Origin: Pseudothauera nasutitermitis
GTDB lineage: Bacteria; Pseudomonadota; Gammaproteobacteria; Burkholderiales; Rhodocyclaceae
Assembly: GCF_004801295.1 (NCBI RefSeq)
Contig: NZ_SSOC01000006.1
Location: 310,001-374,000, forward strand
DNA: 64,000 nucleotides
Direction of reading: 5' to 3'
Position 1 is the stretch's first letter. Every line of letters begins with the position of its first letter. Made by a program: the position numbers and the translations under genes. The notes beneath the pieces were generated by a model, which made no database searches, had not been told where the DNA came from, and was given only the letters and a program-made list of their open reading frames with translations. Positions 8,513 through 17,061 of this stretch are shown piece by piece.

Positions 8513-10927
8513 TCAGAAGTCGTAACGCAGGCTGAGGTTGGCGCTGCGCGGTTCGCCCCAGCTGTAGTTGCTGTCGAAGATGGTGTAGTACTTCTTGTCC
8601 AGCAGGTTGTTGATCGCGAGGGTGGCCGACAGGTGTTGGTTGATCTGGTAGCGGGCCGTCGCATCGACCAGCCAGTACCCTTCGACAATATGTTTGGCCT
8701 TGCCCTGCGTGGGGTGGTTGACCATGGTCCAGGTGTCATCCTGCCAGCGTGCGCCGCCACCCAGCGTCAGGCCCTTGAGCTTGCCGCCCAGTTTGTAGCT
8801 GGTGTACAGGCTGAACTGTTTCTCGGGGGCCAAGGTGGAAACGCGCTCCCCGTTGAGGCGCGGCTTCTGCTGGTTGAGTCCGGCATGCAATTGCCAGTCC
8901 GGCGTCAACTGCCCGGAAACTTCCAGTTCGAAGCCTTTGGTCTTGACCCCGCTCACCGCACGATAGGCGGTCGTGCCGCTCGGCGTCAGGTTGCCGGTGC
9001 GTTCCGCGTAGTTGTCCTGCTCCAGATGGAAATAGGCCACGCTGGCATTCAGGCGTCCGCCGAAGAACGCGCCTTTCAAACCGACCTCGGCGTTGTTGCC
9101 CTCTAGCGGGTCGAGCGTGCGGCCTTGTTCGTTCTGCGCGGATTGAGGCTTGAAAATGCTGGTGTAGCTGCCGTACAGCGAGAGTTGCCTGTTCAGGTCA
9201 TAGACCGCACCCAGGTAGGGGACGACGACGCCGGATTTCTTCAGGTCTTCCTTCTCGTAATCGGCGACGCGGCTGCCGACCAGCAGCTTGAGGTCGTCGC
9301 GCAGATTGAGGCGGGCGGCAAGGTAGAAGCCCTGTTCCCGCGTGGTTTCGTCCTTGCCTTTGGCGCGTGACCAGTTCGGTTCCGGATGGCTGCCGTTCCA
9401 CTCGTAGAAATCCGCGATGGCGGTGGCGCCGGCCCATTGCCCTTCGTTGGTCCATTCACGCCTGGAGATACTGCCGCCGACCACCAGTTCGTGTTTGCGC
9501 CCGAACAGACTGAACGGCCCGCTGGCGTAAAGATCGGCGGCGTTGCTGACGGTCTTGCCGACGTAGCTGCCCAGCCAGAGGCTGGTGCCGGCACCGGTGG
9601 CCGGATTGGGGAAACCGCTGCCGATCGAGCCCATCCGGTTGTCGTAGCCGTTGATCTGGTGGTTCAGCTGTAGCTTGGCGACCCATTCGTTGTCGAAATA
9701 GTGCTCCAGCGTCGCGAAGGCCGTGCGGGTGTATTGCTCCCAACTGCTCCAGCGGGCCGCGGGATTGAAGGAGCGCGATGTCTTGTTGAAGTTGCCGTTG
9801 CTGTCGTAGACCGGAATCCCGCCCCAGGTGCTGCCTTTGGGATCGTTGTCCTGATAGTCGGCCCCCACGGTGAGCAGGGTATTGGGCGTCAGGTCGGCCT
9901 CCAGAATGCCGTAGAACACCGAAGTCTTGCGCTGGTAATGGTCCTGGTAGGAGTGTTTGTCCTGATATGCAGCCACCGCCCGGCCACGCAGGCTGCCGCT
10001 TTCGTTCAGCGGGCCGCTGAAATCGAGTTCGGTCCGGTAGTTCTGCCATGAACCTGCCCCCAGGCTTGCATGGCCCTGGAATTCGCGGGTCGGCTTCTTG
10101 CGGATCAGGTTGATCGTCGCGCCGGGGTCGCCGTTGCCGGTCAGCAATCCGGTGGCGCCCTTGAGCACTTCCACGCGGTCGTAGATCGCCATGTCGCTGA
10201 GCGTGTTGCCGGCAGAGTAGCCGGAGAAGCGTTCCATCGGAATGCCGTCGTACTGGAAATTGTTGATGGCGAAACCGCGTGCGTAGTACATCGTGCGCTC
10301 GCTGTCCATGGTGATGATGCCGATGCCCGGCGTGTGCTCCATGACCTTGTCGATCGAGGTCAGGTTGAAATCGTCCATTTCCTGCCGGGTGATGACGCTG
10401 ATCGACTGCGGCGTCTCGCGCGGCGTCAGCACCAGCCGGGTGGCGGTGGCGATGGCGCCGGGCGTGTAGCTGCCGCTGCCTTCGGTGATTTCACCGAGCT
10501 GGTTGGCGGTGACGGTCATCACTGCCAGCGTGGCTTCGCGCGCTGCCGGGCGCCGCCGCAGCAGGTAATTGCCATCGCCCTGTACGCGGGCTTCCAGCCC
10601 GCTGCCCTCCAGCAGCCGGGCAAAGCCTTCGTCTACGCTGTAATTGCCCTGCAGGCCGCCGCTTTCCCGGCCGGCGGTGAGGGCTGCGTCGAAGGACAGC
10701 ACGACGCCGGCGGCCCCGGCGAAGCGGCTCAGCGCGGTGCCGAGCGGGCCGGCGGGGATGTCGTAGACGCGCTGTGCGCTGTGCGGCGCAGGGTTTTGCG
10801 CGTGGGCGAGGACCGGCAGGATGGCCGCTGCGGTCAGGGCGAGGCCGAGGCAGGCATGGCGCAGGGCGGCGAGGATCGGGTTGAGGGACTGGCCGTGGTG
10901 GCACGGCGGACGGCTCGGGTGTCGCAT
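8513..10927 (-). CDS. TonB-dependent ferric-siderophore receptor with STN signalling domain
   Basis: An 804-residue outer-membrane receptor. An unusually long signal region ends near LPVLAHAQ (residue 44). A secretin/TonB short N-terminal (STN) domain covers about 50-110 (YDIPAGPLGTALSRFAG). It is followed by a plug beginning RETPQSISVITRQEMDD with the VEVLKGATGLLTGNGDPGATINLIRKKP segment, and a beta barrel ending in LSLRYDF with terminal Phe. This architecture matches FpvA/FoxA/FhuE-class receptors that both import a siderophore and signal through FecR/FecI. Start: two in-frame ATGs lie six bases apart; AAAGGA is correctly spaced for the second (10927). It is separated from its fecR/fecI genes by a toxin-antitoxin pair. 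The siderophore is unknown. Confidence 0.9.
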   Translation of the reverse strand: MRHPSRPPCHHGQSLNPILAALRHACLGLALTAAAILPVLAHAQNPAPHSAQRVYDIPAGPLGTALSRFAGAAGVVLSFDAALTAGRESGGLQGNYSVDEGFARLLEGSGLEARVQGDGNYLLRRRPAAREATLAVMTVTANQLGEITEGSGSYTPGAIATATRLVLTPRETPQSISVITRQEMDDFNLTSIDKVMEHTPGIGIITMDSERTMYYARGFAINNFQYDGIPMERFSGYSAGNTLSDMAIYDRVEVLKGATGLLTGNGDPGATINLIRKKPTREFQGHASLGAGSWQNYRTELDFSGPLNESGSLRGRAVAAYQDKHSYQDHYQRKTSVFYGILEADLTPNTLLTVGADYQDNDPKGSTWGGIPVYDSNGNFNKTSRSFNPAARWSSWEQYTRTAFATLEHYFDNEWVAKLQLNHQINGYDNRMGSIGSGFPNPATGAGTSLWLGSYVGKTVSNAADLYASGPFSLFGRKHELVVGGSISRREWTNEGQWAGATAIADFYEWNGSHPEPNWSRAKGKDETTREQGFYLAARLNLRDDLKLLVGSRVADYEKEDLKKSGVVVPYLGAVYDLNRQLSLYGSYTSIFKPQSAQNEQGRTLDPLEGNNAEVGLKGAFFGGRLNASVAYFHLEQDNYAERTGNLTPSGTTAYRAVSGVKTKGFELEVSGQLTPDWQLHAGLNQQKPRLNGERVSTLAPEKQFSLYTSYKLGGKLKGLTLGGGARWQDDTWTMVNHPTQGKAKHIVEGYWLVDATARYQINQHLSATLAINNLLDKKYYTIFDSNYSWGEPRSANLSLRYDF

Positions 10928-11047
10928 GGGCATTCCTTTCGTCGTTCGAAGCGAGGGATTTCCTCTGGGGGTCGAACGAGATTTCAAAAAGGACAATGCC
11001 CGGCGGAATTTTTTCGGCACGTGATCCGGACTTGCCATCCGCAAGCC

Positions 11048-11476
11048 CTAATGCCGACCTTGTGCCTTTTGCCAGACCAGCAGAAATTCGGTCGGCGTAT
11101 AAACCGGCATGCTTGCCGCTGCGAAGTCGCGCACGTTGCGCGTGACGATGCATTGGCATTCCGCATGGCGGGCGGCTTCGTGCAGGACGGCATCTTCGAA
11201 GTCGGCGAAGGCCGTGTCCAGCGCATTGGCCAGCACCATGCGATTGACCTGAGCAATGTCGAACAGCTTGAGCAGGGTTGCGATGTGGATGTGCGCCTGG
11301 CGACGGTCCAGGGTACGGTCACACAGGTAGAACAGCGTGGTGACCGTGGTGGCGCACAGGCTGCCGCCGATCTCGCCGCGCTCGACCAGTGCCAGCGCCT
11401 GAGCGCTGGCGTGGACGTGAGGCTCCCGATCCAGCAGGACGTCGAGTACGACGTTGGTGTCGAAAAGGACGTTCAT
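11048..11476 (-). CDS. PIN-domain ribonuclease toxin (VapC-like)
   Basis: A 142-residue PIN-domain protein. The N-terminal MNVLFDTNVVLDVLLDRE carries the first catalytic Asp (Asp6), and the downstream DFEDAVLHEAA and IVTRNVRDF segments supply further acidic residues of the Mg-dependent nuclease site. The length is typical of VapC toxins, which cleave tRNA or rRNA loops. The ATG overlaps the antitoxin stop by four bases, so translation is coupled and the antitoxin comes first. The pair sits between fecR and the TonB receptor of one iron module. Confidence 0.88.
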   Translation of the reverse strand: MNVLFDTNVVLDVLLDREPHVHASAQALALVERGEIGGSLCATTVTTLFYLCDRTLDRRQAHIHIATLLKLFDIAQVNRMVLANALDTAFADFEDAVLHEAARHAECQCIVTRNVRDFAAASMPVYTPTEFLLVWQKAQGRH

Positions 11477-11727
11477 CGGTGCTTGTCTTCCAGATGGCGG
11501 CGGTAGTCCTGCTCATCGGGCATGTCCTGCCGGCCGGCGCTGCCTTTCAGGGCGCCCTTGAGTGCGCGGATGACCGGCGGCAGCGGTTGCTGGAGCGGCG
11601 CCTCGCCGAGCTGCACGAAGTAGTCCGCAACCAGTTGCGAGAGCGACTTGCCGCTGAGGCGTGCCTGTTCCTTGGCCTGCTCGATCAGGTGCGCATCCAG
11701 CCGCAGGGTGAGTTTGGTCTGCATCAT
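11473..11727 (-). CDS. Ribbon-helix-helix-type antitoxin for the PIN toxin
   Basis: An 84-residue protein with an N-terminal TKLTLRLDAHLIEQAKEQARLSGKS... strand-helix-helix, resembling DUF6364/RHH antitoxins that pair with PIN toxins. The C-terminal tail (GRQDMPDEQDYRRHLEDKHR) is charged and is expected to wrap the toxin. Two adjacent ATGs (11727 and 11724) are possible starts; GAGG upstream fits the second slightly better. The open frame reaches 11793, but that would place the operator palindrome inside the coding region. Confidence 0.82.
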   Translation of the reverse strand: MMQTKLTLRLDAHLIEQAKEQARLSGKSLSQLVADYFVQLGEAPLQQPLPPVIRALKGALKGSAGRQDMPDEQDYRRHLEDKHR

Positions 11728-11737
11728 GAACCTCGCT

Positions 11738-11767
11738 TGACGTACATGTTCTGCAAATTGTACGTCA
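11738..11767. promoter_or_regulatory. Inverted-repeat operator of the first toxin-antitoxin pair
   Basis: A perfect 9-bp inverted repeat, TGACGTACA (11738-11746) and TGTACGTCA (11759-11767), has a 12-base spacer and lies 11 bases upstream of the antitoxin ATG. Toxin-antitoxin operons are usually autorepressed through such palindromes bound by the antitoxin's DNA-binding domain. Confidence 0.65.
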
Positions 11768-11802
11768 CTGCGTCTGCGCTTGCACTGGCGCATCCGGAGG
11801 GT

Positions 11803-12741
11803 TTACACCCCCTCGATCCGCGTCCAGTAGCGGGTGAAGTGCCGGATGCGCACGGGCAGGGCCTGGGCGACGGCATGCAGGGCGCGTTCGGTGTCGTCGA
11901 TGGGGAAGGCGCCGGACAGGCGCAGGTGGGCGACTTCCGGTGCGCAGCCGAGGTGGCCGGGGCGGTAGCGGGCGAGCTCGGCGGCGAATTCGCCGAGCGG
12001 CATGTCGGCGACCACCAGCATGCCGTTGACCCAGCCGCCCGGTTCGCTGGCCGGCGCGGCCAGGGGCAGGACGGCGGCGGCAGTGAATTCGGCCTGTTCT
12101 CCGGCTTCGAGCCGCTGGCGGATGGCCGGGGCGCCGGTCGGCTGCAGGAGCACGGCGTGCTGTTCGACGCCGACGCGGGTGGATTCGGGCAACTGGCGGA
12201 CGATGAAGCGGGTGCCCAGGGCTTCGACGAGGCCGTCGCGGGTCTGCACGCGCAGGGGGCGCCTGGCGGCGTCGGGCGCGGATTGCACGAGGATTTCGCC
12301 TGCGTGCAGCTGGATCAGGCGCTGCCGGGCGTCGTAGCGCACGTCCACGCGGGTGCCGGTATTGAGGATCAACGTGCCACCGTCGGCCAGCGTGACGCTG
12401 CGGCGTTCGCCGAGCGCCGTGCGGTGGCCGGCGGCGAGTGCGGGGTACTCGCGCACGCCGAGCCAGCCGGCGCCGCCGGCGGCGATCAGCAGCGCCACGC
12501 CCTTGAGCGCGCTGCGGCGGCTGTGGCGGCTGGTGCTGGCGCGCGCCAGCGCGCTGGCGGCGGCGGGGCCGGGCAGGGCGTCGAGCTTGCCGCGCAGGGT
12601 CTGCAGCTGCTGCCAGGCCCAGCGGTGGTCGGCATGGGCCTGCAGCCAGCGCTCATGCGCGGCGCGGTCCTCGGGGCCGGCGTCGTCGGCGCACAGTTGG
12701 GCGTGCCATTCGGCGGCGGCCTTGATCGCTTCGCGGCTCAT
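11803..12741 (-). CDS. fecR: FecR-type anti-sigma factor/regulator, module 1
   Basis: A 312-residue inner-membrane regulator. The N-terminal DUF4880 part (about 1-60) contains the WL..H..HRWAWQQLQTLR tryptophan pattern that binds the sigma factor. One membrane helix lies near 84-103 (ALKGVALLIAAGGAGWLG). The periplasmic FecR domain follows (GERRSVTLADGGTLILNTGTRVDV, then VEALGTRFIVR) and would contact the STN domain of the receptor. The start at 12741 is two bases after the fecI stop codon, and a longer open frame upstream runs through fecI in another frame. It should hold the FecI factor inactive until the receptor binds its siderophore. Confidence 0.92.
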   Translation of the reverse strand: MSREAIKAAAEWHAQLCADDAGPEDRAAHERWLQAHADHRWAWQQLQTLRGKLDALPGPAAASALARASTSRHSRRSALKGVALLIAAGGAGWLGVREYPALAAGHRTALGERRSVTLADGGTLILNTGTRVDVRYDARQRLIQLHAGEILVQSAPDAARRPLRVQTRDGLVEALGTRFIVRQLPESTRVGVEQHAVLLQPTGAPAIRQRLEAGEQAEFTAAAVLPLAAPASEPGGWVNGMLVVADMPLGEFAAELARYRPGHLGCAPEVAHLRLSGAFPIDDTERALHAVAQALPVRIRHFTRYWTRIEGV

Positions 12742-12743
12742 CG

Positions 12744-13274
12744 TCAGCGCGGCGCTTCCAGCATCAGCAGCAGGCAGTGCTCGGTGGCGCGGGCCATGTA
12801 CTTCTTGACCGAGCTGACGCTGACTTCCAGCCGCCCGGCGATCTCCGCGTAGCCCAGGCCTTCCAGCTGCGACAGCAGGAAGGCCTGGCGCGGCCTGGCG
12901 CCGAGGCCGTCGAGCATGGCGTCGATCTCGAACAGGGTTTCCAGGATCAGTGCGCGGGTTTCCGGCGAATGGGCGACAGGTTCCGGCCATCGCGCCATCT
13001 CTTCCAGCCAGGCCTTTTCCAGCGCGCGGCGGCGCAGGTGGTCGACCACCACGCGGCGCGCCACGGTGACGAGGAAATGGCGCGGCTCGCGCAGTTCCTC
13101 CAGCTGCCTGCCCGCGGCGGGCGAGGCGAGCACGCGCACGAAGGTGTCCTGGGTCAGGTCGGCGGCTTCCCAGACGCAGCCCAGCTTGCGCCGCAGCCAG
13201 CCTTGCAGCCAGGTGCCGTGTTCGCGGTACAGACCGGAAACGGTGTCGGTGGGCAGGGTGGGGGGCACGGGCAT
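12744..13274 (-). CDS. fecI: ECF sigma factor of the FecI type, module 1
   Basis: A 176-residue group IV sigma factor. Region 2 (about 15-85) includes WLRRKLGCVWEAADLTQDTFVRVL and the -10-reading VARRVVVDHLRRR segment. Region 4 (115-165) has RQAFLLSQLEGLGYAEIAGRLEVSVSSVKKY, the FecI-family helix-turn-helix. It heads the fecI-fecR pair and should direct transcription of a TonB receptor gene. A Fur-like site lies 60-76 bases upstream, consistent with iron repression. Its cognate receptor is probably the 8.5-10.9 kb gene, although the 13.6-16 kb receptor lies immediately upstream of it. Confidence 0.92.
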   Translation of the reverse strand: MPVPPTLPTDTVSGLYREHGTWLQGWLRRKLGCVWEAADLTQDTFVRVLASPAAGRQLEELREPRHFLVTVARRVVVDHLRRRALEKAWLEEMARWPEPVAHSPETRALILETLFEIDAMLDGLGARPRQAFLLSQLEGLGYAEIAGRLEVSVSSVKKYMARATEHCLLLMLEAPR

Positions 13275-13570
13275 CTCCGGCGTGCGGGCACGCTGGCTGG
13301 CCCGTGGGGGTGGGCTTGGCTGGCGTCAGAGGTTGAGAATTGTTCGCATTGTTGAGGCTTTGTGTGGGCGCGTCAATCGCCGGCATGGCGCTGCGCGGTT
13401 CATACACCGCGCCGAGTCAAGGGACGCCGCCCCTGGATTCTTGATGGTCCTGCTGCCTTGCGACAGCAGGATCCGCCTGCGGCCGATGGCGGCCGGGGCC
13501 GGACCCTCCGCCGGGGCGGGTACGCTTGGGCTCATGCCATGCGGCCCCGGGCGCGGGCCCCCGCGGCGTG
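13275..13570. other. Intergenic region between fecI-1 and the second receptor gene
   Basis: This 296-bp gap holds a Fur-like site (13334-13350) and a perfect 8-bp hairpin, TCCTGCTG (13448-13455)/CAGCAGGA (13464-13471), without a T tract. It also has a very GC-rich stretch next to the receptor stop that could form further hairpins. I see no gene in it. Confidence 0.5.
13334..13350. promoter_or_regulatory. Fur-like box upstream of fecI-1
   Basis: TGAGAATTGTTCGCATT resembles the half-sites of Fur boxes and closely parallels the site before the second fecI (GAGAAT-n-G-y-TC-k-CATT in both). Location before a FecI sigma gene is where Fur normally acts. Confidence 0.5.
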
Positions 13571-15985
13571 TCAGAAGTCGTATTTCATGGAAAGCACGGC
13601 GCTGCGCGGTGCGGCGTAGTTGCTGTAGCTGCCGGGCCAGCTGTAGTACCTGCGGTCGAACAGGTTGTCCACGTTGAGCGAGACGCTGAGGTGGCGGTCG
13701 ATCCGGTAGCGTGCCATCAGGCTGGCAATGGTCTGGCTGCCCTGCCAGACGCCGTAGCTGCCGGTCTTGCTCTGCCAGCGCAGGCCGCCGCCCACGGTCA
13801 GGCCCTGGAGGGCGCCGGGCAGGCGGTAGCTGGTGTGCAGCTTCACGCTGTTGCGCGGCAGGAAGGTGTTGAGGCGCTCGCCGTCCGCGTCGGTGGTGCG
13901 TGTATGCGCATAGCCGGCGGCGAGTTGCCAGCCTTCGGCCAGTTCGCCGTTGACTTCGAGTTCGATGCCCTTGGAGGTGGTGTTTTGTTCGGCGGAATAG
14001 ATGAGCCCCACGCCCGTCCACACGGGGAGGTTGTCCTGCTTGGTGTGGAAGAGAGCAGCGCTGGACTGCAAGCGGCCGCCGAAGTGGCTGCCCTTGACGC
14101 CGATTTCGTAGCCCGTGCCTTCCAGCGGGTCCAGCACGCTGTCGTTCTCGTCCTTCACCCAGGAGCCTTGCGGGTTGAAGATCTTGGTGGCGCTGGCATA
14201 GGCCGACCATTCCTTGTTCAGGGCATACACGACGCCCACGTACGGCACGACGACGTTTTCGCGCAACGACTCCAGGCTCGCGCTGCCGTCGTTGCCCCAA
14301 TTGCGTTCGTCCTGCTCCCAGCGCACGACGCGGGTGCCGAGGATGAGCTTGAGGTCGTCGGAGAGGTGGAAGCGGCTGCTCAGGTAAGCGGCGTTGTTGC
14401 GGGTCTTGGTGGACGAGCCGCCGCTGGCGGTGAAGGCCGGCGCGGCATTGCTGCCGTCCCAGGTGAACAGGTTGTCGATGGCGCCGGCGGCCGAACTGGC
14501 GTAGCCGTACTGCCAGCCGCCGTAGGACGGCCCGCTGGATTCATAGCGCGAGAGCGTGAGGCCGCCGATCAACTCATGTTCGCGGCCGAACAGCCGGAAG
14601 GCGCCGGTCAGGTACAGATCCAGGTTGTGCTGCGTGGGTTTGCCCTTCCAGCGTGTGGGCAGCAGGCTGAGGCCGCTGCCGTCGCGCTGTAGGGTTCCAC
14701 TGAGGTAGGTGGCGACGAAATCGTAGTCGACCTCGGTGTAGGTGTACTCGGCCTTACCGCTCCAGCCGTTACGCCACTCCCGCTCCACGGAGACGAAGGC
14801 GCTCGCCGCTTCCTGGTCGTTGTAGGACCAGCGCGGCGCGGCATTCGTGGAGCGGGAGAGGCGGGTCTTGCCGCCGTCGGCATAGAAGGCCGGCAGGCCG
14901 GAGCGCAGCGGGGAGTCGATGTCCGTGCGCTGGTAGCTGAAGCCCGCGGTCAGCAGTGTGGCGTCGTCCAGATCGGCCTCGGCGATGCCGTAGAGCGTGC
15001 CCGACTTCTCCTTGTAGCGGTCCAGCCAGTTGTCGCTGCGCTTGGCGTCGCCCACCAGCCGGCCGCGCACACTGCCGCTGTCGTTGAGTGCGCCCGAGAG
15101 GTCGAAGGCGGCGCCGCGCCGATTCCAGTTGCCGGCCTCCACGCTGAGGCTGGCCTGCGGCTTGAGCGTCGGGCGCTTGCGGATCAGGTTGATGGTGGCC
15201 GCCGGGTTGCCCATGCCGCTGATCAGGCCGGTGGCGCCGCGCACGATCTCCACGCGGTCGTAGATCGCCAGGTTCTGGCTGAAGAGTTGCAGCCCGTTGT
15301 TCGTCGGCACGCCGTCCACCTCGAAATTGAGAATTTCGAAACCGCGCGCGTAATAGCCGTAGATCTCGTCGCCCACGCCTTCCTTGGCCACATGGACGCC
15401 GGGAACGGCGTCCAGCAGGGCGGTCAGCGTGGTCGCATTGCGGTCCTCGATCTGCTGGCGCGTGACCACGGTCAGCGACTGCGGCGTCTCCTGCGGTGCG
15501 AGGTTCAGGCGGGTGGAACTGCTCGAAGAGTAGGTGGTGTAGAGGCCGGTGCCCTCGGTGATGGCGCCCGGCGCCTTGCCGGAGATGACGACGGCTGGCA
15601 GTTGCGTATCGGGAAGCGGGGCGGTCGGGCTTGCCGCTTTGCGCAGCACGTAGTTGCCCTGGCCCCTGTGCTCGGCTTCCAGGCCGCTGCCGGCGAGCAG
15701 GCGGGCCAGGCCGCCGTCCGGAGTGTAGTCGCCATCCAGGCCGGTGGTGCTCAACGGGCGGACTTGCGCGGCTTCGAAGGAGAGCGTGATGTCCGCCTGG
15801 GCGGCGAAGGCGGTGAGCGCCGCATCGAGCGGGCCGGCCGGAATCCGGTAGTGGCGCGTGGCGCTCTGCGCCTGGGCCGGGGAACTCGTGGCGAATGCGA
15901 CGGGGCCCGCGAGGGCGATGCCGAGCAGTGCGGCGCGCAGGGCGCGGACCAGCGGGCGCGGGTGCGATGGAACGGGGTGTGCCAT
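13571..15985 (-). CDS. TonB-dependent ferric-siderophore receptor with STN domain, module 2
   Basis: An 804-residue receptor, the same length as the one at 8.5-10.9 kb. After the signal peptide (ending near ATSSPAQAQ) comes an STN domain (HYRIPAGPLDAALTAFAAQ). A plug follows with APQETPQSLTVVTRQQIED and VEIVRGATGLISGMGNPAATINLIRKRP, and the barrel ends VLSMKYDF. GAGGAAAG stands seven bases before ATG 15985 and fixes the start. The gene lies 109 bases downstream of fecR-2, with a Fur-like palindrome in between, so it forms a complete fecI-fecR-receptor unit. It resembles FpvA/FecA-class transducers; the siderophore cannot be assigned. Confidence 0.9.
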   Translation of the reverse strand: MAHPVPSHPRPLVRALRAALLGIALAGPVAFATSSPAQAQSATRHYRIPAGPLDAALTAFAAQADITLSFEAAQVRPLSTTGLDGDYTPDGGLARLLAGSGLEAEHRGQGNYVLRKAASPTAPLPDTQLPAVVISGKAPGAITEGTGLYTTYSSSSSTRLNLAPQETPQSLTVVTRQQIEDRNATTLTALLDAVPGVHVAKEGVGDEIYGYYARGFEILNFEVDGVPTNNGLQLFSQNLAIYDRVEIVRGATGLISGMGNPAATINLIRKRPTLKPQASLSVEAGNWNRRGAAFDLSGALNDSGSVRGRLVGDAKRSDNWLDRYKEKSGTLYGIAEADLDDATLLTAGFSYQRTDIDSPLRSGLPAFYADGGKTRLSRSTNAAPRWSYNDQEAASAFVSVEREWRNGWSGKAEYTYTEVDYDFVATYLSGTLQRDGSGLSLLPTRWKGKPTQHNLDLYLTGAFRLFGREHELIGGLTLSRYESSGPSYGGWQYGYASSAAGAIDNLFTWDGSNAAPAFTASGGSSTKTRNNAAYLSSRFHLSDDLKLILGTRVVRWEQDERNWGNDGSASLESLRENVVVPYVGVVYALNKEWSAYASATKIFNPQGSWVKDENDSVLDPLEGTGYEIGVKGSHFGGRLQSSAALFHTKQDNLPVWTGVGLIYSAEQNTTSKGIELEVNGELAEGWQLAAGYAHTRTTDADGERLNTFLPRNSVKLHTSYRLPGALQGLTVGGGLRWQSKTGSYGVWQGSQTIASLMARYRIDRHLSVSLNVDNLFDRRYYSWPGSYSNYAAPRSAVLSMKYDF

Positions 15986-16082
15986 GACGAACTTTCCTCT
16001 TTTCCGGGTTGGCCTTGGATGGATGCGGAGAACCGCTTCTATCCGGTTGGCCGTTTTCAACGGGAAAAGAGCAACCCCTGGA

Positions 16083-16097
16083 TGAAAATAATTTTCA
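16083..16097. promoter_or_regulatory. Fur-like 7-1-7 palindrome before the second receptor
   Basis: TGAAAAT-A-ATTTTCA is a perfect 7-1-7 palindrome. It matches the core Fur consensus TGATAAT-n-ATTATCA except for one symmetric position. It overlaps the fecR-2 stop codon and lies about 98 bases before the receptor ATG, so it could give the receptor its own iron control. Confidence 0.5.
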
Positions 16098-17057
16098 GCC
16101 GGCCTCGACCCGCACCCAGTAGCGGGTGAGGTAGCGCAGGCGGATCGGCAGCGAGGCGGCTAGGTTGTCGAGCACGGCGTCGGTGTCGTGCAGGCGGAAG
16201 GTGCCGGACAGGCGCAGGCCGGCGACTTCCGGCGCGCAGGCGATGTGGCCGGGGCGGTGGCGTGCGAGTTCGGCGAGGAAGTCGTCGAGCCGGCGGTCGA
16301 TGGCAATCAGCTTGCCTTCGCTCCAGGCGCCCTCGCCGGGCTGGAGCGGGACGGGGGCGGAGGCTGCGCGTGTGGAGAAAACGCTTTGCTGGCCGGCTTC
16401 GATGCGCGCAGCCGGACCATCCTGCGGGCGGATTTCCACGGCATGCTCGAGCACCGCGACGCGGGTTTGCCCGTCTTCGTGGCGGACGCTGAAGCGTGTG
16501 CCCAGCGCGCGGACCGCGCCGTGTTCGGTGTGTACTTCGAAGGGCCGCCGCAGCGCCGGGTCGGGCGCGGTGCGGATGAGGATTTCGCCGCTCAGCAGGC
16601 GCAGGCGGCGCAGCGCCGGGCCGTACTCGATGCGGATCGCCGAAGCGGAGTTGAGATCCAGCACGCCGCCGTCGGCCAGCGCGATGCGGCGCCGTTCGCC
16701 GCTGCGGGTGCGGTGGTCGGCGCGGGCCAGTTCCCAGCCCGATTCGAGGCGCGGCAGCAACGCGCCCAGCGTGCCGGCGGACAGCAGCAGGGCGAGTGTT
16801 TTGACGGCGCGGCGGCGCCGGCTGCGGACCTTGGCGAGCGTGGGGCCGGCGAGCTCGGGCGGCAGCGCGCCGAGGCGCTCGGCGAGGGCCTGCATGCGTT
16901 CCCAGGCCTGCCGGTGGCGGACGTCGGCGGCCAGCCAGCGTTCCCACGCGGCGTGCTGCCGGTCTTCCGGCGCCGCGTCGTGCAGCTGGACGTACCAGTG
17001 GGCGGCCGCTTCCAGGGCTTCGTGGGGGAGTGCGGGGGGTGTGCCGGCCGGGTTCAT
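16095..17057 (-). CDS. fecR: FecR-type anti-sigma factor/regulator, module 2
   Basis: A 320-residue homologue of the first FecR. The N-terminal DUF4880 region contains WERWLAADVRHRQAWERMQAL. A weakly hydrophobic segment near 84-100 (VKTLALLLSAGTLGALL) is the single membrane crossing. The periplasmic FecR domain includes GERRRIALADGGVLDLNSAS and VRALGTRFSVRHEDGQTRV. It starts four bases after the fecI-2 stop. Together with the receptor just downstream it would form a surface-signalling relay. Confidence 0.92.
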   Translation of the reverse strand: MNPAGTPPALPHEALEAAAHWYVQLHDAAPEDRQHAAWERWLAADVRHRQAWERMQALAERLGALPPELAGPTLAKVRSRRRRAVKTLALLLSAGTLGALLPRLESGWELARADHRTRSGERRRIALADGGVLDLNSASAIRIEYGPALRRLRLLSGEILIRTAPDPALRRPFEVHTEHGAVRALGTRFSVRHEDGQTRVAVLEHAVEIRPQDGPAARIEAGQQSVFSTRAASAPVPLQPGEGAWSEGKLIAIDRRLDDFLAELARHRPGHIACAPEVAGLRLSGTFRLHDTDAVLDNLAASLPIRLRYLTRYWVRVEAG

Positions 17058-17061
17058 CGCC

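Noticed and set aside
10070-11506. 478-codon plus-strand frame across the receptor and toxin genes
   Set aside because: It runs antisense to three well-supported genes and has no recognisable domain.
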